A DNA stretch of 64,000 bases from Chromatiales bacterium (GCA_027032075.1 JALVOC010000159.1:25688-89687); one strand, 5' to 3'. Counted from the stretch's first letter, positions 46,689 through 56,439 are shown. Notes: generated by a model from the letters alone, not told the origin. Program-made: numbers and translations.

Positions 46689-47012
46689 TTACCGTTCGAG
46701 ATATTTCAGCTTGTCCTTTACCCCGTCCCATTTTTCCGCATCGGGCAAAGGGTCTTTCTTTTCAGTGATCACCGGCCATATTTTGGCGAGTTCGGCATTC
46801 AGTTGCAGATAATTTTCCATTTCCGCCGGGGTATCGTCCTCGGCAAAAATCGCCTCTGCCGGACATTCGGGTTCGCAAAGGGTGCAATCGATACACTCTT
46901 CGGGGTCGATGACCAGAAAGTTGGGGCCCTCATGGAAACAGTCCACCGGACAGACTTCCACGCAGTCGGTATATTTACATTTTATGCAGTTCTCGGTTAC
47001 CACATAGGTCAT
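46689..47012 (-). CDS. fdxA: 7Fe ferredoxin FdxA
   Basis: 107-residue ferredoxin with one 3Fe-4S and one 4Fe-4S cluster. The Cys sets are [17 protein letters not shown] (about 9-25; spacing of the 3Fe site with a missing ligand) and [12 protein letters not shown] (about 40-51). The C-terminal extension (about 60-107; [41 protein letters not shown]) is the FdxA tail. In Pseudomonas this gene is next to mutS on one side and rsmZ on the other; here both are within 5 kb. Confidence 0.95.
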   Translation of the reverse strand: MTYVVTENCIKCKYTDCVEVCPVDCFHEGPNFLVIDPEECIDCTLCEPECPAEAIFAEDDTPAEMENYLQLNAELAKIWPVITEKKDPLPDAEKWDGVKDKLKYLER

Positions 47013-47100
47013 GAAGAAGCTCCTTGCGTAAAGCAGAAAAATCGTTGATGTGTGGCTGATGACGTATGGTAAAACGAAATGCGCGGCGGTGCGAGCAAAA

Positions 47101-47129
47101 TAAAAAAGGCCGGCAGAATTGCCGGCCTT
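47101..47129 (-). terminator. Terminator of secreted-protein unit B
   Basis: Perfect 9-bp stem AAGGCCGGC/GCCGGCCTT with a six-base loop; on the minus strand it is followed by a T run. It lies 25 bases after the stop of the 47155-48258 gene. Confidence 0.88.
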
Positions 47130-47154
47130 GTGTGCTGTGCGGTTTCCTGAGTGC

Positions 47155-48258
47155 TTAAGGATCGACGATGGCGCTCATATCCGCTTTCAGGCCATTGGTG
47201 GTATCGGCTGCCCAGCTGATACTGAAGCCATCACCACTGTCGATGATCGGACTGCCAGCCGTGGCATCCAGCGTTAGCGAACCACAGGCGGTGCTGGAGG
47301 TGATGCTCAAGGGGTTACTGACATCGAGACATTCGACGTCACCACTGGAGATCAAACCGTTGTCGTTGTGATCGGTGGTGGTGTCGGTGATGTTCTGCAC
47401 CCATTTGATATAGGCATTGACGACATTATTGGTCGCATCGCCATAGGCGGCGGCGCGGAAGCCTTCATCATTGCTGGTGCCGGTTTTGTCGACCGAGCGA
47501 ACAATCCAGAACTTGTATTTGTTGTCCGCTTCGGTGGCAAACTTGGCGACGAAGTATTCATTGCCATAGGCAGTGTCCAGACCTGTTTCATAAAACATGT
47601 AGAGTTCAAGTTTGCTCGCAGTGCTCGATTCGGTGTCCCAGTACACTTCGATGTTACGTGAAGTTGACTGGCCGGGTTCATTGAAGCGAAGCCAACCGAC
47701 GTTGGTATTGCAATTGAACTCGATGTTCATGAAGGTGGTGCCATCGAATTGCACAGTCACCCGCTTCTCAAAGGTGCTGCCGGCGCCGGTATATCCGCTG
47801 GGAACGGTTTTTGTCGGCGTGCCGAAAACCATGCGGAAGGTGCCTCCCATGTCTGTCATGGAGGTTTCTCCGGTGGATGGCAGGTCCGTACAGTTCGTAT
47901 AACCGCCGTTGGCGAGGCCGCCGCCCAGTGCGGTGGGTCCGGTGATTTCCCGGATCATCCCCAGGAAGCCGCCATCAGGTCCATCCATGCCGGTCGGGTA
48001 ACCGTTATCGCCCGGTCCGTTGATCAGCATGTAGAGGAAACGGATCGTGTTGGCCATCTCCCCGCCGGCCTCATCCAGAATACCTGCGGAGGCCTGGTTG
48101 ATGGTGACTGTCTGTCGGGCGAGCTGCAGTAGTCCCTGCAGGTTGCCGGAGAGGTATTGCCTGGCGGGATGCCGGGGTGATTGCAGTTGCAGCATGCTCA
48201 GGCTGACAATGAGGATGCCTGCCATGGTCAATTTTACAATGGGTCTGTTCAGTTTCAT
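47155..48258 (-). CDS. Secreted protein of unknown function (unit B)
   Basis: About 367 residues with a hydrophobic N-terminal export segment ([17 protein letters not shown], about 10-26). The mature protein is acidic, rich in Gly, Thr, Asn and Asp, with repeated patterns such as [20 protein letters not shown] that resemble calcium- or dockerin-like turns without matching a family I know. Six Cys (CTD, CNT, CLD, CGS and others) could form disulfides. AGGAGG lies seven bases before the ATG. It is 17 bases downstream of a poly-serine mini-lipoprotein and has its own terminator. Function unknown; a surface or matrix protein is a guess. Confidence 0.7.
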   Translation of the reverse strand: MKLNRPIVKLTMAGILIVSLSMLQLQSPRHPARQYLSGNLQGLLQLARQTVTINQASAGILDEAGGEMANTIRFLYMLINGPGDNGYPTGMDGPDGGFLGMIREITGPTALGGGLANGGYTNCTDLPSTGETSMTDMGGTFRMVFGTPTKTVPSGYTGAGSTFEKRVTVQFDGTTFMNIEFNCNTNVGWLRFNEPGQSTSRNIEVYWDTESSTASKLELYMFYETGLDTAYGNEYFVAKFATEADNKYKFWIVRSVDKTGTSNDEGFRAAAYGDATNNVVNAYIKWVQNITDTTTDHNDNGLISSGDVECLDVSNPLSITSSTACGSLTLDATAGSPIIDSGDGFSISWAADTTNGLKADMSAIVDP

Positions 48259-48275
48259 GTTCTTGCCTCCTTCTG

Positions 48276-48488
48276 TCAATCGATACAACTGCTGCCGCCG
48301 CAGTTGACGGAAGGTTCTGGCAGGGCGTTGCCACCTGAACTTGAGCTGCTGGAACTGCTGCTCGAGCTACTACTACTGCTACTGGTAGTGGTACTGCTAC
48401 TGCCGCTACAGCCGATTTCACTGATTACAAACAAGGCAAACAGGATCGGCAGAATGTATTTGTATACAAAATGCTTGTTGCTGTTCAT
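48276..48488 (-). CDS. Poly-serine mini-lipoprotein (unit B)
   Basis: 70-residue protein. A charged start (MNSNKHFVYKY) and hydrophobic segment (ILPILFALFVIS) lead to EIGC, a lipobox-like Cys near residue 27 (Glu at -3 is not ideal). After it come Gly/Ser/Thr and an unbroken run of sixteen Ser, then GGNALPEPSVNCGGSSCID with two Cys. GGAG precedes ATG 48488; the frame is open further upstream but without a better start. It is immediately followed by the unit B secreted protein. The Ser run is coded mainly by AGC/AGT triplets and may vary in length between strains. Role unknown. Confidence 0.65.
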   Translation of the reverse strand: MNSNKHFVYKYILPILFALFVISEIGCSGSSSTTTSSSSSSSSSSSSSSSSGGNALPEPSVNCGGSSCID

Positions 48489-48601
48489 CACGACTCCTGT
48501 TGTGTGTATCAAAACATGGGTGCGTATACGCGTCTCTTCGTCCTGTTTGAAAGGAACTTTAATAAAATATTCAGGAAAAAAGTCACACTTGTTACTGTCC
48601 G

Positions 48602-48641
48602 TTGTTTGCAATTTGTAAATTTGTGTGACAATTGTTTGCAA
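48602..48641. repeat. Short direct repeat in the unit B leader
   Basis: TTGTTTGCAA occurs at 48602-48611 and again at 48632-48641, 30 bases apart (about three helical turns). It lies in the AT-rich region before unit B and could be a paired regulator site. No consensus is recognised. Confidence 0.35.
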
Positions 48642-48721
48642 CGAAATTTATTGTGCCTATTGGGTTGTGCGTCCAATTCGCCGCACACACACAGGTTTTT
48701 TTTTCAGAATAGGGATTGATT

Positions 48722-48752
48722 AAAAAAAATGGGGAGCCGCCGGGCTCCCCAT
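48722..48752 (-). terminator. Terminator of secreted-protein unit A
   Basis: GGGGAGCC/GGCTCCCC stem extended by two A-T pairs, with a four-base loop; on the minus strand eight T follow. A second perfect hairpin GAAATCTG-TTA-CAGATTTC (48765-48783) lies between it and the gene stop. Confidence 0.9.
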
Positions 48753-48788
48753 CAGTCTGGTTTTGAAATCTGTTACAGATTTCTGTTT

Positions 48789-50510
48789 TTAGAACTGCGG
48801 TGATTTGAGCAGTTCAACCAGCGCCTGTTTTTGCGTCGTGGAGATGGCGGTGGTGCCATCGGTGGTGCCGCTGATACTGGCGGCAATATTCACGAGCGCG
48901 TCCGAGAAGGCTTTTTCCAGGGCGTTTTCCTGGCTCATGTCATTACCGGCTGAACTTTGCGCCGCGAAGCGTACGAATTCCCGGATCATGATGTCCTCCT
49001 GGATACCGAAGAGGGCATTATAGGGAGGGGGGATTTCCTCACCGCCAGTGCCGAAATTGGTACGTTCCGGCGTCCATTGTGCGCCATTCCCCTCACAACT
49101 TGCCTTGTCCCTGTCGGTGTTGTTGTCACAGGTGCCAATCCAGGTGATTTCAGAGGGGATGCTGACAGTATCGCGTGTATAGCTGACGCTGCCTCCCGCC
49201 TGTTTGATACTGGAGAGCCAGTCGGTCGGGATCACCATCATGATCGGCCAGTTGGAGCTGGTGCCGTCACTCTTGTAGAACTGGAATTCATTCAGGCTCA
49301 GACCGGTGGAGACGCCAAGTGCAGAATCAATATTGCTGATCATCGTATTGATACGAGCGTCAGTGGCTGCGGTCGATGAGAGGAAGGTATTGAAAGCCGT
49401 GGTCATCGTGGTTTGCAGTGTGGTTTCCGCATTACTGACATCACTGGCCGTTTCGGAACCGGTAAACACCTTGTCGAATTCCGCAAAGGCGTTGGCCATG
49501 GTAGTGGCGAGCGTATTGGCAGCGTTGCTGTATTGGGTCAGATCGTCACCACTTGCGCCCAGAGTGCTCAAAGCCTGGGTGTATTTTTCAATGGAACGGT
49601 CAGCGCGGAGTTTCTGGATCCCGCCACCGACACTGGAGTTGATCGACTGGGCGGTCGCTGCGGAAAGATCACCACTGGTGACCGCGGCCTGAATCAACGG
49701 TACCGCAATGGCACCCATGGCGTTGAAGGCTTCCATCACACGATCCTGACTGAAGCCTGCGGTGGTTGCCGCCTGTACCAGCACGCCAAGCAATTTGGCC
49801 GCTGCCTCGCCACGTTTTGCGGCTTCAAGCGAGCTGTCGTTGACAGACGCCACATCCACGGAGTCCTTGATCAGTTTGCTGTAGCCATCGGTCGGATCGG
49901 CCAGCAAGGAAACAATGGTGCTGCGGTAAGTGCTCAGCTGGGATGCCGTTACCCCTTTGCTGGTCATGTCATCGACAAAGCCGTTGCTGCCGGTGATCCC
50001 CTGGTTGGCGATATTCGCCATGGTGGACAGTTCTGCTGCGGTGATTCCTTCAGAACGGACTATGGTCATGCCAAAAACCGCCAGGATGGGATCGTCGGTG
50101 CCGGCGGAAGCCGTGGCGGCGATCAGGGCATCGGCCTGACTGTTGGTAACACCGGAAACACCGAGTGGCAGGGTGTCACCTGCATCGGGACAGGGAACCA
50201 CGCTGCGGCGTTCAATGGCGCCGCTGCTGTTGCTGATACTGACCACCAAAAAATTACAGCTGCTGTTGTCCGGGATGTTGGAGCTGAAGCTGAAACTGAG
50301 TTTGCCGTCCGCATCCGCGGTGGCGGTGGTGGACAGGCCCAGTGAAGTGGCGCCGGAGGTGACGCTGCCGTCAGACTGGAATTTCTCAATCGTGATCGTA
50401 TATTGTTCGCCAACGGTCAGGGCTGAAACCTGTCCGCTGAAAGCAAGGATGAATAACGATAAGATTATCGTGACAGGCTTGTTGCCTGTTATGGTTTTCA
50501 AGATGTTCAT
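48789..50510 (-). CDS. Secreted helical protein of unknown function (unit A)
   Basis: 573 residues. The signal peptide is clear (MNILKTITGNKPVTIILSLFILAFSGQVSA, then LTV). Residues about 30-120 look like a beta-rich domain (TITIEKFQSDGSVTSG, KLSFSFSSNIPDNSSCNFLVVSI); about 130-420 are helical and Ala/Thr/Ser-rich, with few aromatics (for example AAKLLGVLVQAATTAGFSQDRVMEAFNAMGAIAVPLIQAAV); the last part has Cys pairs (CDNNTDRDKASCEGN). AGGAG lies before the ATG. It follows a poly-serine mini-lipoprotein by 28 bases. No family is recognised and it is not obviously homologous to the unit B protein. Confidence 0.7.
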   Translation of the reverse strand: MNILKTITGNKPVTIILSLFILAFSGQVSALTVGEQYTITIEKFQSDGSVTSGATSLGLSTTATADADGKLSFSFSSNIPDNSSCNFLVVSISNSSGAIERRSVVPCPDAGDTLPLGVSGVTNSQADALIAATASAGTDDPILAVFGMTIVRSEGITAAELSTMANIANQGITGSNGFVDDMTSKGVTASQLSTYRSTIVSLLADPTDGYSKLIKDSVDVASVNDSSLEAAKRGEAAAKLLGVLVQAATTAGFSQDRVMEAFNAMGAIAVPLIQAAVTSGDLSAATAQSINSSVGGGIQKLRADRSIEKYTQALSTLGASGDDLTQYSNAANTLATTMANAFAEFDKVFTGSETASDVSNAETTLQTTMTTAFNTFLSSTAATDARINTMISNIDSALGVSTGLSLNEFQFYKSDGTSSNWPIMMVIPTDWLSSIKQAGGSVSYTRDTVSIPSEITWIGTCDNNTDRDKASCEGNGAQWTPERTNFGTGGEEIPPPYNALFGIQEDIMIREFVRFAAQSSAGNDMSQENALEKAFSDALVNIAASISGTTDGTTAISTTQKQALVELLKSPQF

Positions 50511-50538
50511 TAAGATTACTCTCCTGATTGCTGACTCG

Positions 50539-50706
50539 TTACTGGGCGCTGCCGCTAACGCCGGTGGAACCGCCGCTGCTACTGCTGCTACTGCTGCTAT
50601 TGTTGGTATCACTGCTACTGCTGCTGCAGCCGCTTACGCTCAGCATTAGAATAAAAAACAGGCTGGTGAACACGCCTGTCAGTAATGACAATTTGCTTTT
50701 CATCAT
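50539..50706 (-). CDS. Poly-serine mini-lipoprotein (unit A)
   Basis: A 55-residue gene that is easily missed. It starts MMKSKLSLLTGVFTSLFF, has a textbook lipobox LSVSGC with Cys at 27, and continues as five Ser, DTNN, a run of eight Ser, then GGSTGVSGSAQ. GGAG is five bases before the first ATG. The lipid anchor and flexible Ser linker suggest a surface or outer-membrane tether. It lies 28 bases before the unit A secreted protein, repeating the order seen in unit B. The next residue after Cys is Ser, so outer membrane sorting is expected. Confidence 0.75.
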   Translation of the reverse strand: MMKSKLSLLTGVFTSLFFILMLSVSGCSSSSSDTNNSSSSSSSSGGSTGVSGSAQ

Positions 50707-51047
50707 GGTGGCTCCTTGATTCTCTTGCCGTGGGATTGGTTGACAAGTTCAGCTATCGGCGTGAAGTCTGTTAACTTTACGGAGAAAGAAAAAATTTACA
50801 AAAAATTGTTGATAGTAATAATGCAAGTAATGCCATACAGGAAAATCCTTGTATACAAGCGTCAAAATACCGATAGTCAGCAGCTTGGGACTGTGCGCGG
50901 ATGAGCTGACGTCAAAATGCCGACGCAGAAATATAATGGTTTTATCGTGGTGATCGTGCTGCCCGATGCAGTTTGTTTTACTGTGTCTCGGTGTCTGGCG
51001 GAGGGACGGAGTTAAAGGCTGTGGTCAAATCAATCAAGGGCGCGGGC
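50707..51047. other. Non-coding region between mutS and unit A
   Basis: 341 bases with no gene that I can support. It is AT-rich around 50780-50900 and should hold the unit A promoter on the minus strand. No terminator for mutS is evident. Confidence 0.5.
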
Positions 51048-53612
51048 TTACTCTTTTTCTTGCAAGGCTTTTAAGCGATAGAGCAGTTCCAGGGCTTCAC
51101 GTGGAGTAAGGGTGTCAGGATTGATCTCATCCAGTAATGATTTAACTGCAGCGGAATCGTCTGAGATGGTAATGGCGGGTGATTCGACACTTGCCGGTGC
51201 CGCTTCTGTGTTTTCTTCGAGTTGCCGGAGTTTTGCTCTCGCCTGCGCGATAACGGTTTGCGGGACGCCGGCAAGGCTTGCGACTTGCAGGCCGTAACTT
51301 TTGTTTGCCGGACCGGCTTTGACTTTGTGCAGGAAGACGATATGGTCGCCGTGCTCGATTGCATCGAGATGAACGTTACTGCAGTTGGGCAGAATTTCAG
51401 GAAGACGTGTTAGTTCAAAATAATGGGTAGCGAAGAGGGTCAAGGCATGAACCTTTTCTGCCAGTTCGCGTGCACAGGCCCAGGCAAGGGCAAGGCCATC
51501 ATAGGTGCTGGTGCCACGCCCGATTTCATCCATCAACACCATGCTTTGTTCCGTTGCGTTGTGCAGGATGTTGGCGGTTTCGGTCATTTCCACCATAAAG
51601 GTGGAACGTCCGGAGGCGAGATCGTCCGAGGCGCCGATGCGGGTAAAGATGCGATCCAGCGGGCCGAATTCAGCAGCTTGTGCGGGAACGAAACTGCCCA
51701 TGTGGGCAAGCAGGGCGATCAGCGCGGTCTGGCGCATGTAGGTGGATTTTCCTCCCATGTTGGGACCGGTAATGATCAGCATACGCTGCGTTTCATCCAG
51801 ACGGATGTCGTTGGGGGTGAAGGGATTGTCCTGTACCTGTTCGATTACCGGATGGCGTCCGGCTTTGATCATCAGGCCGGCTTTGGTGCGAAAATTCGGT
51901 GCGACCCAGTCAAGCGTGCCGGCACGTTCTGCCAGGTTGTTCAGCACATCGAGTTCCGCCATCGCGGCTGCCGTGGCTTGTAATGGTTTCAATTGTTCAT
52001 TCAGCCGCTCCAGCAAGGCATCATAGAGTGCCTTTTCCCGCGCCAGCGCACGTTCGCTGGCGCTCAATACCCGGTCTTCGAGCTCTTTCAATTCCGGGGT
52101 GATGTAACGTTCCACTGCTTTCAGGGTCTGGCGGCGTTGGTAATGGGCGGGCACATTTTTCGACTGGTTACGGCTGATCTCGATGTAATAACCATGGACC
52201 CGGTTATAGCCGACCTTGAGGGTGGTGATGCCGGTTTGTTGCCGTTCGCGGGTTTCCATTTCCGCCAGCACCGAGCCGGCGTTCTCCTGCAAACTGCGCA
52301 GTTCGTCGAGTTCCTTGTCATAACCGGGGGCAATCACGCCACCGTCGCGGATCAATTGGGGCGGGGATTCAACGATGGCCCGATGCAGCAGCTCGCTGAG
52401 TTCGGGATAGCTCGCCATCCGTTGCTGCAGTTCGGTCAAACGTGCTGACTCGAGTGGTTTCAGCAGCGCATGCAATTCTGGCAGGGTATCCAGTGCCCGC
52501 CGGAGTTGGTTGAGATCCCGCGGCCGGGCGGACTTGAGCGCTACACGTGTGAGGATGCGCTCCACGTCACCCACCTGGCGTAGCAGCTGATGACGGGTCG
52601 TGGTCTGCCCGTCAGCCAGCAGTTCACCAATGGCGTCCTGTCGTTGCTGCAATACCGTATGTTGTCTCAAGGGGCGGCGTAACCAGCGGAGGAGCAGACG
52701 GCTGCCCATCGGCGTGGCGTTGTGATCCAGAATTCCGAAAAGGGTGTTTTGCTGATGGCCGCTGAGGCTGCTGTCCAGCTCCAGGTTACGGCGGCTGGTG
52801 GCATCGAGCTGGACGAACTCGTGGCTCCATTCCACGTGCATGCCCTGGATGTGGGGTAACAGCGTGCGTTGGGTTTCGCGCACATAATGCAGCAGGGCAC
52901 CCGCCGCACTCACTGCAAGGGGGATGTTTTCACAACCAAAACCGGCCAGATTGTCTGTGGAGAACTGTTCACACAACAGGCGTTGTGCATAGCCATGTTC
53001 GAAATTCCATGCAGGCTGGACATTCACACAACGATGGTGGGCGCCAAGGTGTTCCTGCGGGAAGGTATCGCTGACGAGTATTTCTGCAGGGCGGAGGCGA
53101 TCCAGCTCATTCTGCATCGAAGCGGTCCCTTCACTGTGCAGCAGGCTGAAACGGCCGCTGCCCATATCCAGCACCGCAATGCCGTATTGTTGATCCTCAT
53201 GCAAAAGCGCCGTCAGCAGGTTTTCCCGCCGCTCATCGAGCAGCGCCTCATCGGTAACGGTCCCCGGCGTAATGATCCGCACCACCTTCCGCTCCACCGG
53301 GCCCTTGGCCTTTGATACATCGCCAACCTGTTCGCAAATCGCCACCGAGCGGCCCAGTTTCACCAGTTTGGCCAGATAGTTGTCGACAGCATGGTACGGC
53401 ACACCGGCCATGGGAATGGGCTCCCCGGCGGACTGGCCGCGGGTGGTGAGAGTGATATCCAGCAGGCGCGCCGCTTCCTGGGCATCACTGTAGAACATCT
53501 CGTAAAAATCGCCCATGCGGTAAAACAGCAGGATGTCGGGGTACTGGGCCTTGATGCGCAGGTATTGCTGCATCATCGGGGTATGTTTGGTGTGTTCGAC
53601 CGTAACAGACAT
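51048..53612 (-). CDS. mutS: DNA mismatch repair protein MutS
   Basis: Mismatch-recognition ATPase that starts MutL-dependent repair. From ATG 53612 the protein is 854 residues, close to E. coli (853). It shows the mismatch-binding Phe-x-Glu in [11 protein letters not shown] (about 31-41), connector and lever domains, Walker [25 protein letters not shown] (about 617-640), and [15 protein letters not shown] with the Walker B region [13 protein letters not shown] longer in-frame start 42 codons upstream adds unlikely residues. Transcription is divergent from the PilZ gene. Confidence 0.96.
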   Translation of the reverse strand: MSVTVEHTKHTPMMQQYLRIKAQYPDILLFYRMGDFYEMFYSDAQEAARLLDITLTTRGQSAGEPIPMAGVPYHAVDNYLAKLVKLGRSVAICEQVGDVSKAKGPVERKVVRIITPGTVTDEALLDERRENLLTALLHEDQQYGIAVLDMGSGRFSLLHSEGTASMQNELDRLRPAEILVSDTFPQEHLGAHHRCVNVQPAWNFEHGYAQRLLCEQFSTDNLAGFGCENIPLAVSAAGALLHYVRETQRTLLPHIQGMHVEWSHEFVQLDATSRRNLELDSSLSGHQQNTLFGILDHNATPMGSRLLLRWLRRPLRQHTVLQQRQDAIGELLADGQTTTRHQLLRQVGDVERILTRVALKSARPRDLNQLRRALDTLPELHALLKPLESARLTELQQRMASYPELSELLHRAIVESPPQLIRDGGVIAPGYDKELDELRSLQENAGSVLAEMETRERQQTGITTLKVGYNRVHGYYIEISRNQSKNVPAHYQRRQTLKAVERYITPELKELEDRVLSASERALAREKALYDALLERLNEQLKPLQATAAAMAELDVLNNLAERAGTLDWVAPNFRTKAGLMIKAGRHPVIEQVQDNPFTPNDIRLDETQRMLIITGPNMGGKSTYMRQTALIALLAHMGSFVPAQAAEFGPLDRIFTRIGASDDLASGRSTFMVEMTETANILHNATEQSMVLMDEIGRGTSTYDGLALAWACARELAEKVHALTLFATHYFELTRLPEILPNCSNVHLDAIEHGDHIVFLHKVKAGPANKSYGLQVASLAGVPQTVIAQARAKLRQLEENTEAAPASVESPAITISDDSAAVKSLLDEINPDTLTPREALELLYRLKALQEKE

Positions 53613-53880
53613 GGTCGCTGAGTTTAGCGGATCCGGGCACAGGTGCACAGACACAGCCTGCTTTTCCCGCCTTTCCTCCCGCTGAATAGGCGTTGCGGAT
53701 ACCTTTGCCCCTGATGCGAAGTTTGAATCCGGTCTCATGCTAAATGGCCTGGTATCCGGGACGCCAATTCGGCGGCCTGGCGGACGGTGTGCCGACTTGC
53801 ATCCCGTTGTTCACATCCCTAAAGTTACAGTTGTGGGAAAACCATCTATTAATAAGGAATATGGGGGGGAGGAATAAAGC

Positions 53881-54186
53881 ATGTCGCGTGACTACGACGA
53901 GAAGCGTGATTTTATCCGTGTGAGCGTCAACTGTCCGGTTGTCTTCAAGGCAGAGGATGCAGGCGTCGAGGAGTATGGAAGGATGCAGAATCTCAGCGGA
54001 CGGGGCATGATGTTCATTGCAGAGCGCGAATTAGCCGTTGAATCCAGGCTGGAAGTGATGATCCGCCCTGAAAATGATCTTACTCCCCCTTTACATGCCG
54101 AGGTCCGGGTGGTGCGGGTTGCCAGGCCCCGCCGTGGCAATGGCTATGAAATCGGAGCGGTGATCCAGGAAATGCTGGATGACTGA
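53881..54186 (+). CDS. PilZ-domain c-di-GMP-binding protein
   Basis: 101-residue single-domain PilZ protein. RDFIR (RxxxR, near residue 10) and NLSGRG (D/NxSxxG, near 38) are intact, so it should bind c-di-GMP. GGAGGAA precedes the ATG. It is the second PilZ protein of the window; the other is at 26866-27249. No neighbour suggests a target. Confidence 0.88.
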   Translation: MSRDYDEKRDFIRVSVNCPVVFKAEDAGVEEYGRMQNLSGRGMMFIAERELAVESRLEVMIRPENDLTPPLHAEVRVVRVARPRRGNGYEIGAVIQEMLDD

Positions 54187-54187
54187 C

Positions 54188-54535
54188 TCAGGCGCGGGTA
54201 TTGATACGGTTGAGCAATTCGCCGTTTGATGCCGTACCCGGCAGCATCTCGATATTGCGGTAGCGATTGATTGCCTGTTGCTTGTAAAAAGCGGTTGTCT
54301 GGATTGTTTTTGCCTGACGGGAGCCAGCGGTATTGAGGGGTTGGCCAAGCCGGGGTGACAAAGTGGTTGCGCTCGAGCGGCTTTGCCTTATCATTGATTT
54401 TTGTCCGGCCTTGTTACTAAAGCGGGTGATGGTTGTTTCACGCTGTTGTCGATACAAGCCTGGCGCGATACCTTGTGAGTTCTCGCCGGGGGAGGAGAGG
54501 GCAGGGCGGGTGATGGACGGGATGGTCGATGACAT
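54188..54535 (-). CDS. Small hypothetical protein
   Basis: 115-residue frame starting MSSTIPSITRPALSS, rich in Ser, Arg and Gln. The C-terminal part (AFYKQQAINRYRNIEMLPGTASNGELLNRINTRA) looks like a short amphipathic helical domain of the sort seen in small conserved gammaproteobacterial proteins, but I cannot name a family. It abuts the PilZ gene end and is divergent from pncC. No good ribosome site is visible. Confidence 0.5.
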   Translation of the reverse strand: MSSTIPSITRPALSSPGENSQGIAPGLYRQQRETTITRFSNKAGQKSMIRQSRSSATTLSPRLGQPLNTAGSRQAKTIQTTAFYKQQAINRYRNIEMLPGTASNGELLNRINTRA

Positions 54536-54605
54536 AACGGTTTTTTTATTTCGGGCTTATTCTGTTTAGTCAATAAATGGCGTTTCTGCCAGTTATCAGG
54601 CAAAT

Positions 54606-55118
54606 ATGATGCAACAATACGATGATACGGCTTTGGCAGGGTTGGCCAAAGAGGTCGGCCAGGCCATTCGATCCAGACAAATCATGCTGGCAACGGCGGA
54701 GTCATGCACGGGAGGCTGGGTGGCCAAGCTGATCACCGATATTCCAGGCAGTTCCCACTGGTTTGATCGTGGCTTTGTCACCTATACCAACCAGTCCAAG
54801 CAGGAAATGCTGGGTGTTCCCGCCGAACTGCTTGCCACCCATGGTGCCGTGAGTGAGCAGACGGTGCAGGCGATGGCGCTGGGTGCCTTGCGTAACAGCG
54901 CGGCGAGACTGACACTTTCCATCTCGGGGATTGCCGGTCCGGGTGGCGGTTCCGCTGAAAAGCCGGTCGGCCTGGTCTGGTTTGGCTGGGCGATGCGCCG
55001 TGACGGCGCAGAGGAGCCGCGCAGCTGGACCGCCCACCATATCTTCGACGGCGATCGGGATGCGGTGCGCCGGCAGGCGGTGGCGACATCACTGCGGGGC
55101 GTGCTGGAGGCGCTCTAG
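54606..55118 (+). CDS. pncC: Nicotinamide-nucleotide amidase (CinA C-terminal type)
   Basis: 170-residue enzyme that deamidates nicotinamide mononucleotide to recycle NAD. It is the stand-alone CinA-C domain: ATAESCTGGWVAKLITDIPGSSHWFDRGFVTYTNQSKQEMLGV and LTLSISGIAGPGGGSAEKPVGLVWFGWA are diagnostic. In many gammaproteobacteria recA follows; here recA is absent and a glycolipid-type cluster begins 150 bases downstream. Confidence 0.93.
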   Translation: MMQQYDDTALAGLAKEVGQAIRSRQIMLATAESCTGGWVAKLITDIPGSSHWFDRGFVTYTNQSKQEMLGVPAELLATHGAVSEQTVQAMALGALRNSAARLTLSISGIAGPGGGSAEKPVGLVWFGWAMRRDGAEEPRSWTAHHIFDGDRDAVRRQAVATSLRGVLEAL

Positions 55119-55205
55119 TCGGGCTGACTGCCGTATAAAAACTCTGGGTTGATGCGCCTCGTCAAAACCGCACCGGCATTCGGTGCAGCGGGTCAAGCCG
55201 GACAA

Positions 55206-55245
55206 ATGTCATCAAACCGTCATGCGGCTGTTATAAATGTTTCAT
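55206..55245 (+). promoter_or_regulatory. Four-unit Pho-box array
   Basis: Four 7-base units in strict 11-base register: ATGTCAT (55206), CCGTCAT (55217), CTGTTAT (55228) and GTTTCAT (55239), separated by CAAA, GCGG and AAAT. They match the PhoB half-site CTGTCAT at 6, 6, 6 and 5 of 7 positions, and the 7+4 spacing is that of the Pho box. The last unit ends 22 bases before the glycosyltransferase start codon. Confidence 0.75.
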
Positions 55246-55267
55246 TAAAGCAGCTGACACTGGCGGC

Positions 55268-56437
55268 ATGGATGATATCTCACGCAACACAGACAGGTTG
55301 CATATTTGCGTAGTCACCGAAACCTATCCACCGGAAGTCAACGGTGTGGCAATGACATTGCAGCGGTTTGTCGCTGGTTTGTTACAAACAGGTCATTCGG
55401 TTTCCCTGGTAAGACCACGGCAGCAATACTACGACCGTCCGGGCTGTTGCAACAATCCAAATGTCACTCTCGTGCGCGGGATGCCGCTACCCGGGTATCA
55501 CGGCATCCATATCGGACTACCGGCCAAAAAGCGGCTGCTTCGCAAATGGCACAGTGCCAGACCGGATGTAATTTACATCGCGACGGAAGGCCCCCTTGGC
55601 AAGTCCGCCCTGAATGCCGCCAGGCGGCTTGATATCCCGGTTGTCAGCGGTTTTCACACCAATTTTCACAGTTATGCCCGGCATTATTATATTGGTCTGG
55701 TGCAGCACCTCGTCCTCGGGTATTTGCGGAAATTCCACAATCAAACAGCGGCAACACTCGTCCCTGACGAGAAAATACAACAGAAGCTACAGGATGACGG
55801 ATTCCGTAATGTAAGGGTTCTCACCCGTGGTGTTGATTGCGATCTGTTTACGCCGCAACGCCGGGATGAAAATGTTCGCCAGGGCTGGGGTGCAAACAAA
55901 CATGACAAAGTACTCCTCTATGTCGGCAGGCTGGCAGCAGAGAAGAATATCGAGCTCTTTGTTCGCGCCTATCGTGTTATGCGCCTGGCCGACAGCCGCG
56001 TAAAAGCGGTGATAATCGGTGACGGACCGCTTTATAAAAAATTGCAGGCGGATAACCACGATGTGGTGTTTTGCGGCCTGCAACGGGGCAAGACCCTGGC
56101 GGCGTCCTATGCTTCAGCGGATCTGTTCGTTTTTCCCAGTCTCACGGAAACTTTCGGCAACGTGACATTGGAGGCGATGGCGAGCGGCCTGGCGGTGCTG
56201 GCTTTTGATTATGCCGCGGCCAGTCAGCATATCCGGGATGGCGTCAATGGTTATCTGGTGCAGTACGGGGATGAAAAGGGGTTCGTCAGCAAGGCCGTAG
56301 AGATCACGAAGTACACCGATGCCATGGCGGAATTGCGGCAGCGGGCGAGGACGCATGTCAAACAGCATCACTGGGGCAATATCGTGACACGCTTTACCGC
56401 GATACTGCGGGATTCCATGCGGGTGGTTGCGTCATGA
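55268..56437 (+). CDS. GT4 glycosyltransferase, probable glycolipid synthase
   Basis: 389-residue cytosolic or peripheral GT-B enzyme. N-domain opening ICVVTETYPPEVNGVAMTLQRFV (about 11-33) and the EX7E motif ETFGNVTLE (about 297-305) with the donor-binding region YVGRLAAEKNIELFV place it in family GT4, near SqdX/Agt-like diacylglycerol glycosyltransferases and GDP-mannose-dependent MgtA. Under the Pho-box array, and with a PlcP-like gene and a second GT4 enzyme, a diacylglycerol glycosyltransferase is the most likely role (inference). The donor sugar is unknown. Confidence 0.82.
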   Translation: MDDISRNTDRLHICVVTETYPPEVNGVAMTLQRFVAGLLQTGHSVSLVRPRQQYYDRPGCCNNPNVTLVRGMPLPGYHGIHIGLPAKKRLLRKWHSARPDVIYIATEGPLGKSALNAARRLDIPVVSGFHTNFHSYARHYYIGLVQHLVLGYLRKFHNQTAATLVPDEKIQQKLQDDGFRNVRVLTRGVDCDLFTPQRRDENVRQGWGANKHDKVLLYVGRLAAEKNIELFVRAYRVMRLADSRVKAVIIGDGPLYKKLQADNHDVVFCGLQRGKTLAASYASADLFVFPSLTETFGNVTLEAMASGLAVLAFDYAAASQHIRDGVNGYLVQYGDEKGFVSKAVEITKYTDAMAELRQRARTHVKQHHWGNIVTRFTAILRDSMRVVAS

Positions 56438-56439
56438 AA

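Noticed and set aside
47168..50649. Several plus-strand frames opposite the secreted-protein units
   Set aside because: They follow from low-complexity Ser/Thr/Ala codons and have no ribosome sites; the minus-strand genes have signals, lipoboxes and terminators.
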